Both the position numbers and the translations under genes were made by a program. A stretch of DNA of 64,000 nt from Paraburkholderia sp. BL25I1N1. Lineage in GTDB: Bacteria > Pseudomonadota > Gammaproteobacteria > Burkholderiales > Burkholderiaceae. The stretch is taken from the NCBI RefSeq assembly GCF_003002025.1, contig NZ_PVZB01000003.1:310001-374000 (forward strand), in the 5' to 3' direction. The notes under the pieces were generated by a model, which was not told the origin of the DNA, did not search any database, and was given only the letters and a program-made list of their open reading frames with translations. Within the stretch, counting starts at the first letter, position 1; each line of letters opens with the position of its first letter. Below, one piece after another: positions 53,674 through 61,446 of this stretch.

Positions 53674-54353
53674 GTTTCACTCCAGGTCCGCAACAGATTG
53701 TGATAGATGCCGACGAGGCTGCGACGCGCGGTATCGTCGGCGTTGCTGGCGTTCAGCCGTTGAATCGCCGTGTCCATGTCGAACAGCATTGCGCGCTGCG
53801 TATCGCTGCGCACGAGGCTTTGCACCCAGAAGAAACTCGCGATCCGCGCGCCGCGCGTGACCGGCGTGACCTGATGCAAACTCGTCGCCGGATAGACGAT
53901 CATGTCGCCGGCCGGCAGTTTGACCTGCTGCACGCCGTACGTGTCTTCGATCACGAGTTCGCCGCCGTCGTAGTCGGCGGGGTCGGAAATGAACAGCGTC
54001 ACCGAGACGTCGGTGCGCAGCTTCACGCCGTTGGGCAGCACGCGCACGGCTCCATCGACGTGACTGCCGAACTGCATGCCGCCTTCGTAACGATTGAACA
54101 GCGGCGGATACACCTGATTCGGCAACACCGCGCTGATGAACAGCGGGTTGCGTTCGATCGACGCGAGAATCACGTCGCCGAGTTCACGCGCAACCGGCGT
54201 GTGTTCGGCGATCTGCTGATTACGCTTGACCGGTGCGCCCTGATAGCCGGCGGTCGCGCGGCCGTCCACCCAGGCGTCGCCGGCCTGGTCGAGCCGCTCG
54301 CGCACGAGCCGCAACTGCTCGGCGTTCAGTACGTTCGGTATGTGCAGCAACAT
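53670..54353 (-). CDS. piuC: Fe(II)/2-oxoglutarate-dependent PKHD-type hydroxylase, PiuC-like
   Basis: A 227-residue dioxygenase of the PiuC/YbiX family. Seen: the iron ligands in [11 protein letters not shown] (HxD) and SLHQVTPV (distal His), then [11 protein letters not shown] with the 2-oxoglutarate-binding Arg. It lies between the TonB receptor and PepSY genes, the usual place of PiuC in iron-regulated operons. Its exact reaction is not established. ATG 54353 follows AAAGGA (54363-54358). A frame open to 54416 lies upstream of that site. Confidence 0.92.
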   Translation of the reverse strand: MLLHIPNVLNAEQLRLVRERLDQAGDAWVDGRATAGYQGAPVKRNQQIAEHTPVARELGDVILASIERNPLFISAVLPNQVYPPLFNRYEGGMQFGSHVDGAVRVLPNGVKLRTDVSVTLFISDPADYDGGELVIEDTYGVQQVKLPAGDMIVYPATSLHQVTPVTRGARIASFFWVQSLVRSDTQRAMLFDMDTAIQRLNASNADDTARRSLVGIYHNLLRTWSET

Positions 54354-54422
54354 GGTGTTTCCTTTTTGCGTCGGCTTGCCGTCTTCGAGAACGGCAAGCC
54401 TAACGCATCCGTTCAACGTGTA

Positions 54423-56636
54423 TCAAAAGCGGTAGTCGAACGTCGCCAGCAACGTGCGTCCGATACCCGGCACGGAACGGCCGCCGTCGGACTGAATCAG
54501 CGCGTCGTAGTAGTACTTGTTGGTCATGTTCAACAGGTTCAGGCGCACGTCGTATTTCTTCGCGTGGTACGCAGCGGTCGCATCCCAGCGCGTGTAGCCC
54601 GGCACCTGCACGTAGTTGGTATTCGACGCATAGCGCGGCGACATATAAGTCGGACCGCCGCCGATTTCCCAGTGCGGCGTGATCGCGTAGGTGGTCCAGA
54701 AGGTCAACGTGTTGCGCGGCGTGTTGGCCGGCACGTGCCCTTGCGTACCGTCGCGCGCCTTCAGGATGATGGCGTCCATGTAGGTGTACCCGCCGAACAC
54801 CTGCCACTTGTCGGTAATGTGGCCCGTCACGCCGGCCTGGAATCCGTCGACACGAATGTCGCCGTCGAGTTCGTATTCGGTCGGCGAGACTTGCGTGCGC
54901 GCGTTGGTCTTTTCTTCGCGGAAGAATGACGACGTCACCGAGAGATTGCCGCCGAGCAGATCCCATTTGCCGCCGACTTCGTACGACTTGGTCGACTCGG
55001 GCGCGAGGTTCTGCGTGAGGTTGGTCACCGTCAGCGCTTCGAGCGACGGATTGAACGACGTGCCGTACGACACGTAGTACGACTGCCAGTCGGTCGGCTG
55101 ACAAATTACCCCGGCGCGTACGCTGGTGAAGAAGTTGGTCTGCGTCGCATAGCCCGGCAGGCTGATCGTGTTGTGGATCTGCGCCTGGAAGCGATCCCAA
55201 CGCAAACCGCCAATCACCTTCCACTGCTGGCCGATCGACACGGTGTCGTTCACGTACGCGCCAATTTCGTTCGAGCCCGAATCGGCGTGGTTGCCGACCG
55301 TGGTGGTCACGCCGGCGGGATTGGATAGATACGCCGGGTTCACCATCGTCACGACCGGCAAGTTGTTGCGGGTGTACGCCTGGTTCGAATAGCTGTCATG
55401 GCCGAGGTCGACACCGGCGATCAGGTCGTGCTTGATCGGGCCTGTGACGAACTTGTATTGCAGCATCGTGTCGTTGTAGAGCGAGTGGTTCTCGATCACA
55501 CGGTCATGGCTCTGCAACTTGATGAACAATTGCGACGGCGAGAGCGTCGTGAAGTTGCCGTTGGTCAACGCGGTGCTGCTGGCGAGCGGTCCCGTCAACA
55601 CCGCTTGCGGCGCGGTTTCGCGCGCATCGGTCATCGAGTGCGAGAACTGGGTCTGGTTCGTCAGGATCAGGTTGTCCGAGAACTTGTGTTTGACCGCGGC
55701 GGTGACCGTTTGCACGTCCTGAATCGTGCGGTCAGTGGTCAAACCGTAGAAAGTGTTCTTCGGCACCGGCGACGGGCGGCCGTTCAACGCCTGCACGCCG
55801 TAGTCCGGCATGTCGTAGTTGTGCTGGATCAGCGCGGAGATCGTCACTTCGGTCGGCGTGCCGATGCCGAAGCGCACTTCCGGCGCGATACCGTAGTCCT
55901 TGTTCTTCATCGCATCGCGCGTCGAACCGAGGCTTTGGCCGAAGGCGTTCAGGCGAATCGCCGAGGTATCCGTCAGCTTATGGTTCACGTCGACAGTGCT
56001 GCGATATTTCGCGTCAGTGCCGATCATGCCCGTGACTTCCGCCGAGTCATGCAGGTTCGCTTTCTTGCTGACCTGGTTGATCACGCCGCCCGTCGATCCG
56101 CGACCGAACAGCATCGACGACGGACCATACAGCACTTCGAGTTCTTCGAGGTCGAAGGTGTCGCGATAGTACTGGTTGCGATCGCGGAAGCCGTCCAGGT
56201 AGATGTCGTTCTGCGCGGTGAAGCCGCGCAGGTTGATGTTGTTGCCGATCTGGCCACCTTCAGCCGCGCCGATCGTTACGCCCGGCGCGTTGCGCAGCGC
56301 GTCCTGGAACGAAGTGGCGCCCTGCGATTGCAGCACGGCCTTGTTGATGACGGTGACGGTCTGCGGAATGTCGCGCAGCGCCGTGGGCGTCTTTGCACCC
56401 ACCGTCGCGCGCTCCGCCTGGAAGTCCTGCTGTTCAGCTTGTGCCGCGACGCCGATGGTCGGCAAGCTGCCGGTGTCGGCTGCGACGGTCGTCGTTGTCG
56501 TCGTTGTCGTCGCATTAGCATTCGCGGCCGCCGGCTGCGAGGTGGTTTGCGGAGCAGTCTGCGCGACCGCCGGAGTCGCAAAAGGAACGGCAAAAGCTAA
56601 CGCTAACGCTGTCGCGAGCGGCGTGTGGTTGAACAT
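54423..56636 (-). CDS. TonB-dependent siderophore receptor (Fiu/CirA-like)
   Basis: A 737-residue outer-membrane receptor. Signal peptide about residues 1-26 (cleavage after AVAQ), a linker rich in Thr (about residues 40-50), plug domain with LRDIPQTVTVINKAVLQSQG, and a beta-barrel ending in the C-terminal TLLATFDYRF with terminal Phe. It imports ferric catechol-type siderophores. It is the first gene of the operon with piuC and PepSY, and a Fur box lies 130 bp upstream. ATG 56636 follows GGGAA; upstream in-frame residues have no signal-peptide character. Confidence 0.93.
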   Translation of the reverse strand: MFNHTPLATALALAFAVPFATPAVAQTAPQTTSQPAAANANATTTTTTTTVAADTGSLPTIGVAAQAEQQDFQAERATVGAKTPTALRDIPQTVTVINKAVLQSQGATSFQDALRNAPGVTIGAAEGGQIGNNINLRGFTAQNDIYLDGFRDRNQYYRDTFDLEELEVLYGPSSMLFGRGSTGGVINQVSKKANLHDSAEVTGMIGTDAKYRSTVDVNHKLTDTSAIRLNAFGQSLGSTRDAMKNKDYGIAPEVRFGIGTPTEVTISALIQHNYDMPDYGVQALNGRPSPVPKNTFYGLTTDRTIQDVQTVTAAVKHKFSDNLILTNQTQFSHSMTDARETAPQAVLTGPLASSTALTNGNFTTLSPSQLFIKLQSHDRVIENHSLYNDTMLQYKFVTGPIKHDLIAGVDLGHDSYSNQAYTRNNLPVVTMVNPAYLSNPAGVTTTVGNHADSGSNEIGAYVNDTVSIGQQWKVIGGLRWDRFQAQIHNTISLPGYATQTNFFTSVRAGVICQPTDWQSYYVSYGTSFNPSLEALTVTNLTQNLAPESTKSYEVGGKWDLLGGNLSVTSSFFREEKTNARTQVSPTEYELDGDIRVDGFQAGVTGHITDKWQVFGGYTYMDAIILKARDGTQGHVPANTPRNTLTFWTTYAITPHWEIGGGPTYMSPRYASNTNYVQVPGYTRWDATAAYHAKKYDVRLNLLNMTNKYYYDALIQSDGGRSVPGIGRTLLATFDYRF

Positions 56637-56765
56637 GGGAATTCCCGTCGGAGATGCGTTTGCCGGATTCGCATGGCTGAGATGGAATCGACGGCAAAGT
56701 CGCAATTGGCTGGCTGCCGTTCTCGTGTGCAGGGCACCGACGTCGGGATGGCTGGCTATTGGTTA

Positions 56766-56784
56766 AATGAGAATCGCTATCATT
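56766..56784 (-). promoter_or_regulatory. Fur box of the siderophore receptor operon
   Basis: The 19-bp element reads AATGATAGCGATTCTCATT on the minus strand, very close to the Fur consensus (inverted ATGATAAT-like halves). It lies 130 bp upstream of the receptor start, where a promoter is expected, so the operon should be repressed by Fe2+-Fur. Confidence 0.8.
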
Positions 56785-56830
56785 CCACACGCATAAAACC
56801 GCATCAATCGCGCCGCCACTTACCCCTAGT

Positions 56831-56852
56831 AACAGAATTGTTTCTGTTTTTT
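56831..56852 (+). terminator. AT-rich intrinsic-terminator-like hairpin
   Basis: AACAGAA/TTCTGTT, a perfect 7-bp stem with TTGT loop, is followed by four T residues (plus strand). No plus-strand gene precedes it; it lies 47 bp after the Fur box. It may end a short plus-strand RNA or be a chance dyad. The rest of the gap 56637-57091 is AT rich but shows no gene. Confidence 0.45.
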
Positions 56853-57091
56853 ACGGATGAAGGCAATTTGTAATTTTCAGCCGTGTCCGCATGTCGGTTC
56901 ATTACGTGTTTGTAATATCAAGGCCATTGAAAGGAAAGACTTTCGGCGTCGCAAGTAAAAAAAGACACCGGCAGAAAGCTTTCAACTAAATAACAATCAG
57001 CCGTGGCTGAGGCCGACGCCCAATCCCGACTCCGTTTATCCTTTTTGCAACACTGCCTATCGAACTGTTTCGTTCATCCCCGGAGTTGATC

Positions 57092-58087
57092 ATGCAATAC
57101 CGCAAGTTCGGCCGCACCGGCCTGACCGTATCGCGCCTGTGCCTCGGCACGATGACCTTTGGCCTGCAGACCGAAGAAGACGTCTCGCATCGCATTCTCG
57201 ACACGGCGGCGGATGCCGGCGTGAACTTTATCGACACGGCCGACGTGTATCCGCTCGGCGGCACGGAAGATGTTGCCGGCCGCACGGAGGAGATCGTGGG
57301 GCGCTGGCTGAAGGGCAAACGCGAGCGCTTCATTCTGGCGACGAAAGCAGTGGGCAAGATGGGGCCGTCGGCATGGGATCAAGGCGCGTCGCGCAAACAT
57401 CTGCTGAATGCGATCGACGCCTCGTTGCAACGCCTCGGCACGGATTACGTGGACCTCTACCAACTCCATTCCGACGACGCGAACACGCCGCTCGACGAAA
57501 CGCTCGAGGCGCTCGATGTGATCGTTCGCTCAGGCAAGGCGCGCTATATCGGTGTATCGAACTTCCTCGCGTATCGGCTGGCGCGCGCGCTGGGCCGCGC
57601 CGATGTGCTGCGCACGGCGCGCTTCGTCTCCGTGCAGCCTCGCTATAACCTGCTGTTCCGCCAGATCGAGCGCGAATTGCTGCCGCTCGCCGCCGAAGAG
57701 CAATTGGCCGTGATGCCGTACAACCCGCTCGCGGGCGGCCTGCTGACGGGCAAGCATCAACTGGATGCGGCGCCCGCGTCCGGCCGCTTCACCGAAACTG
57801 TCGGCAAGGCCGGCGCGATGTATCAGCAACGGTACTGGCACAAACGCGAGTTCGAGACGATCGAGCAATTGAAAGCGATCGTTGCGCCGACCGGCGAATC
57901 GTTGACGCGGGTTTCGCTTGCCTGGGTGCTGGCGAATCCGCTCGTCACGTCGGCGATTATCGGCGCGAGCCGCGTCGAGCAATTGAGCGACACGCTCGCG
58001 GCGTCCGAACTCGTGCTCGATGAGCAGATCAAGACGCAGCTCGACGAAGCGAGCCTGGAATATCGCTGGGGTGACGCGGCGCGGTAA
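57092..58087 (+). CDS. aldo/keto reductase
   Basis: A 331-residue aldo/keto reductase of the YajO/Tas-like group. The catalytic tetrad is visible: Asp and Tyr in FIDTADVYPLGG, Lys in ILATKAVG, His in LYQLHSDD. The N-terminus MQYRKFGRTGLTVSRLCLGT is typical, and the NADPH-binding C-terminal part includes SAIIGASRVEQL. It reduces aldehydes or ketones with NADPH. ATG 57092 has CGGAG at 57081-57085. It is single, followed by a terminator. Confidence 0.93.
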   Translation: MQYRKFGRTGLTVSRLCLGTMTFGLQTEEDVSHRILDTAADAGVNFIDTADVYPLGGTEDVAGRTEEIVGRWLKGKRERFILATKAVGKMGPSAWDQGASRKHLLNAIDASLQRLGTDYVDLYQLHSDDANTPLDETLEALDVIVRSGKARYIGVSNFLAYRLARALGRADVLRTARFVSVQPRYNLLFRQIERELLPLAAEEQLAVMPYNPLAGGLLTGKHQLDAAPASGRFTETVGKAGAMYQQRYWHKREFETIEQLKAIVAPTGESLTRVSLAWVLANPLVTSAIIGASRVEQLSDTLAASELVLDEQIKTQLDEASLEYRWGDAAR

Positions 58088-58094
58088 GCTTATG

Positions 58095-58121
58095 CGCGGC
58101 GGGCGAAGGCCGCCGCGTTTA
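58095..58121 (+). terminator. Rho-independent terminator after the aldo/keto reductase
   Basis: CGCGGCGG and CCGCCGCG form an 8-bp stem with a 7-nt loop, followed by TTTAT. It lies 8 bp after the reductase stop and overlaps the end of the convergent PEBP gene. Confidence 0.6.
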
Positions 58122-58691
58122 TCGCCCGTAACGCAGCACCGTGCTGGTCGCCGCAATCACGTGATCCTTGATTGCGGCAAGCAACGCATCCCTCGTCAAA
58201 CCGGGCGACAGCGCGTCCGGCGGCAGATCGAGCGCATAGACTTGCGCGACGTAGTGATGTGGATTGTCCCCGACCGGGGGACATGGGCCGCGATACCCGA
58301 TGCCTCCGGTCTGATTCGCACCGGAGACGCTGCCGGCCGGCTGGCTGCCGCCGGCCCCGAGCGAAGTCGTCGAGGGTGCTACGCCATATAGCACCCAGTG
58401 CACGACGCCCAAACCCTTCGCGCCGTCCGGGTCGAACAGTGTCACGGCATAACTTTTCGTGCCGGCAGGCGCATTCCGCCATTGCAGAGCCGGCGATACA
58501 TTACCGCCGCCGCAGTTGTTCGCGCTCGCCGCGTGGCTCGAATCCAGCGTGCCGCCATCGGCCGTTCCCGGCGACGACACCACGAAGACTTCCGCCGCGC
58601 GGGCATGCACTGCGGCAAGCGCCAACGCGGCAGACACGCCAACCGGTAACAGGCGTCGTACGACGCGTAAGCGATTGCTGCCAATCATCAT
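58119..58691 (-). CDS. YbhB/YbcL family (PEBP/Raf kinase inhibitor-like) exported protein
   Basis: A 190-residue phosphatidylethanolamine-binding-protein-fold member with an N-terminal signal peptide (cleavage after HARA, about residue 32). Seen: the ligand-pocket motif DPDGAKGLGVVHWVLYGV and GYRGPCPPVGDNPHHYVAQV, typical of bacterial PEBPs. Its periplasmic function is unknown. The start is ATG 58691, with ATG 58688 equally possible. It is on the minus strand, convergent with the aldo/keto reductase. Confidence 0.9.
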   Translation of the reverse strand: MMIGSNRLRVVRRLLPVGVSAALALAAVHARAAEVFVVSSPGTADGGTLDSSHAASANNCGGGNVSPALQWRNAPAGTKSYAVTLFDPDGAKGLGVVHWVLYGVAPSTTSLGAGGSQPAGSVSGANQTGGIGYRGPCPPVGDNPHHYVAQVYALDLPPDALSPGLTRDALLAAIKDHVIAATSTVLRYGR

Positions 58692-58727
58692 TTCCGACTC
58701 CAGCCAGGGTTCAGCGACGGTCCAACG

Positions 58728-59648
58728 TCACTTGAAGCGGCCCGTCCGCTCATTCGCTTCCGGCAGTTGCCGCGTCTCGCGCACGGATCTCGGATGCCAT
58801 AGACGCGCGCCGCCTTCGATGCCCGCATCGTTCGAAACGGTGGCCACGTTCGGCGGCAGATCGAACGAAAGGCGTGCCGCATTGCCGCCGCCGATCCACA
58901 GCTTGTCGTAGTTCACGAGCGCACTCAGAATCCCGATCACCTTCTCAACGCGCCGGTTCCAGCGTTTATTCCCGGCTTTTTCACGCGCCGCGTCGCCGAT
59001 GTATTCGTCGTACGCCACGCCCTTCTTGCTAACCGGATGATGGGCGAGTTCCAGATGCGGCATCAACTCGCCGTCGCGGAACATTGCCGTGCCCGCGCCA
59101 GTGCCGAGCGTCAGCACGAATTCGAGGCCATGGCCTTCGATCGCGGCGAAGCCCTGCATCTCGGCGTCGTTGATCATGCGCACCGGCAGGCCGCCCAAAC
59201 GTTGCGCCAGCGAGTCGGCGAGCGGGATGTCGTGCCAGCCTTCCACGCCGAAGTGCGGCGCCGTCAGAATGCGGTTGTTGCGCACCACGCCGGGAAAGCC
59301 AATCGACATCAGCGTCGGCGGTTCCTGTTCGACGAGCGGCGCAACCAGCTTCGCCAGCGCGTCCACGAGTTGATCCGGCGTGCACGGATGCGGCGTCGCA
59401 ACCCGTAAGCGCTCGGTTTTCATTTTGCCGTCCGCGTCGATAATCGCGGCCTTCAAACCCGTGCCGCCGACGTCGATCGCCAGTATCCGCTCGGTGCTGA
59501 TTGTCGCTTTCGGCTTACTGGATGGCTTACTCGACGGTTTACTTGACGCCTTACTGGACGGTTTAAACGCCGCCTTCGTCGGCGCTTTGCTTGCCGTCTT
59601 GCCCGGCGTCTTCGTCGCCGTCTTGCGTGTCGTCTTGCGTGTCACCAC
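58728..59648 (-). CDS. ppgK: polyphosphate glucokinase (ROK family) with Lys-rich N-terminal tail
   Basis: A 306-residue sugar kinase. After a Lys/Ser/Pro/Thr-rich low-complexity tail of about 52 residues comes the ROK/PPGK core: LAIDVGGTGLKAAIID (phosphate 1), SIGFPGVVRNNRI, MINDAEMQGFAAIEGHG and TLGTGAGTAMF. PPGKs use inorganic polyphosphate (and often ATP) to make glucose-6-phosphate. The GTG at 59648 has GGGGGA just upstream; GTG 59645 is an alternative. It follows zwf in the same direction, so its product feeds the dehydrogenase. The tail may bind polyphosphate; that is inference. Confidence 0.88.
   Translation of the reverse strand: MVTRKTTRKTATKTPGKTASKAPTKAAFKPSSKASSKPSSKPSSKPKATISTERILAIDVGGTGLKAAIIDADGKMKTERLRVATPHPCTPDQLVDALAKLVAPLVEQEPPTLMSIGFPGVVRNNRILTAPHFGVEGWHDIPLADSLAQRLGGLPVRMINDAEMQGFAAIEGHGLEFVLTLGTGAGTAMFRDGELMPHLELAHHPVSKKGVAYDEYIGDAAREKAGNKRWNRRVEKVIGILSALVNYDKLWIGGGNAARLSFDLPPNVATVSNDAGIEGGARLWHPRSVRETRQLPEANERTGRFK
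59515..59562 (-). repeat. four 12-bp tandem repeats in the kinase N-terminus
   Basis: Four consecutive, slightly diverged 12-bp units (TTACTGGATGGC type on the plus strand) encode repeated Lys-Pro-Ser-Ser/Lys-Ala-Ser-Ser units in the kinase tail. Such units can change copy number by slippage. Confidence 0.75.
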
Positions 59649-59686
59649 GGTGTCCCCCGATTGTGTTGGTGCGACTCGTCGTTGAA

Positions 59687-61294
59687 TTACTTCTTCTGCA
59701 CAGCATCCCGTTTCAACGGCCGCCATGCGTGGCCGTCGCGCGCCAATAGCGCGTCGGCTTCCGCAGGGCCTTCGCTGCCGGCCGCATAGCCATGCACCGG
59801 CACCGCGCCGCCGGTTTTTGGATGCAGCACGTCGTCGACCGCGCACCAGCTCGTTTCGATGCTGTCGGCCCGCTGGAACAGCGTTTCGTCGCCGAGCATG
59901 CAGTCGTAGAGCAAGGTTTCATAGCCGACGTTCGCGCGTTCCGCGAAGAAGTCGCCATAGTCGAACGACGACTGCACCGCACCGATCTGCATGACCGGTC
60001 CCGGCGTTTTTACATTGAAGTCGAAGCTCGTGCCGTGCGCCGGATCGATGCGCAAGGTCAGCACGTTCGGCGTGAGCGCGTCGACGGGCGTGTCGCGGAA
60101 CAGGCGGAACGGCACCGGCTTCAACTGCACCGAGATTTCAGTGCGGCGCGCCGCCAGCCGCTTGCCGGTGCGCAAATAGAACGGCACGCCGGCCCAGCGC
60201 CAGTTCTCGACGAACACGCGCGCCGCGGCGTAGGTTTCCGTCGTGCTGCCCGGCGCGACATCCGGCTCCTCGCGATAGCCGACCCCCGCCGGCCCTTTTT
60301 CGTATTGACCGAACACGACGTCGTCCGGCGTCAGCGGCTTGATCGCGTCGAAGATTTCGGCCTTCTTGTCGCGCACGGCTTCGGCATCGAACGAATTGGG
60401 CGGTTCCATGGCGACCATGCCGAGCAACTGGAACAGATGGTTCGGCAGCATGTCGCGGAACGCGCCGGTCTGTTCATAGAACTTGCCGCGCCCTTCCACG
60501 CCGATGGTTTCCGCCGCCGTGATCTGCACGCTGTCGATATATTCGCGCCGCCACATCGGTTCGAACAGCGCGTTGGCGAAGCGCACCGCGAGAATGCTCT
60601 GCACGGTGTCCTTGCCGAGAAAGTGATCGATGCGATACACCTGATCTTCTTTTGCATACGACAGGATGTGCGCGTTCAGATCTTTTGCGGACGCGAGATC
60701 GGTGCCGAAAGGTTTCTCGATCACGATGCGGCGGAAGCCGCCGCCCTCGCCTTCTTTCAGCAGACCCGCCTTGCCGAGATGTTCGACGATCGGTTTGAAG
60801 AAGCGCGAGCTGACCGCGAGATAGAAGATTACGTTGCCGCCCGGCGTCTGTTCGAGCTGTTGCTTAAGCTTCGTGAAAGTGTCGTCGGTTTCGAATTCGC
60901 CGGCCATGTATTCGAGGCGTTGCGCGACCCAGTCCCACGCCTTGTCGTCGAGCTTGCCGGCGTGGAAGGTGCTGGCCTTGTCGGCGGCGAACTGTTCGAG
61001 CGACTTGTGCAGATCTTCGCGCCACACGCTCGTCTCGCGCTCGCCGTGATTCACGCCGATGATTTTCATTCCATCGTCGAGCAGGCCATCCACCGCGAGG
61101 TTGTACAGCGCCGGCATCAGCAGCCGCTTGGTCAGGTCGCCGCCGGCACCGAAGATCACCAGCGTGCACGGCGGTGCCGGCCGCTTGCCGGGCGGCGAGG
61201 CCGGCGCTTCCTGCGGGCTCGCGCTGACTTTGCAGCTCGGTGGTTGACTGGCGGCGGGACGCTCGGCTGCTGGAGTATTCGATGTAGTCGACAT
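59687..61294 (-). CDS. zwf: glucose-6-phosphate 1-dehydrogenase
   Basis: A 535-residue G6PDH, first enzyme of the oxidative pentose phosphate and Entner-Doudoroff routes, making NADPH. Seen: the nucleotide motif VIFGAGGDLTKRLLMPALYN, the active-site RIDHFLGKDTVQ (about residues 225-236) and RTGKRLAARRTEI. The first about 42 residues are a Ser/Pro/Ala-rich extension absent from many G6PDHs. ATG 61294 precedes this extension; the ribosome site is weak. It lies between the GH63-type glycosidase and the polyphosphate glucokinase on the same strand. Confidence 0.93.
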   Translation of the reverse strand: MSTTSNTPAAERPAASQPPSCKVSASPQEAPASPPGKRPAPPCTLVIFGAGGDLTKRLLMPALYNLAVDGLLDDGMKIIGVNHGERETSVWREDLHKSLEQFAADKASTFHAGKLDDKAWDWVAQRLEYMAGEFETDDTFTKLKQQLEQTPGGNVIFYLAVSSRFFKPIVEHLGKAGLLKEGEGGGFRRIVIEKPFGTDLASAKDLNAHILSYAKEDQVYRIDHFLGKDTVQSILAVRFANALFEPMWRREYIDSVQITAAETIGVEGRGKFYEQTGAFRDMLPNHLFQLLGMVAMEPPNSFDAEAVRDKKAEIFDAIKPLTPDDVVFGQYEKGPAGVGYREEPDVAPGSTTETYAAARVFVENWRWAGVPFYLRTGKRLAARRTEISVQLKPVPFRLFRDTPVDALTPNVLTLRIDPAHGTSFDFNVKTPGPVMQIGAVQSSFDYGDFFAERANVGYETLLYDCMLGDETLFQRADSIETSWCAVDDVLHPKTGGAVPVHGYAAGSEGPAEADALLARDGHAWRPLKRDAVQKK

Positions 61295-61446
61295 GGGATT
61301 CACTTTTGGAAACCAATGGAACGGACGTGGTGGTACATGAAAGACCACGCTTGAACCCACACAGTTCAAAAACGGCCATGCAACCTGCTCACCTTGCGAC
61401 GTTGTATGGCTTGTGTAACCTCACTCGCTCGCGCCGCCACTGCGCA

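Noticed and set aside
59515..59562. Short tandem repeat considered as a CRISPR or mobile-element signature
   Set aside because: Units are 12 bp, contiguous without spacers, and lie in frame inside the kinase coding sequence.
59792..61354. Plus-strand open frame of 520 codons opposite zwf
   Set aside because: Arg/Gln/His-rich without motifs; zwf is unambiguous on the other strand.
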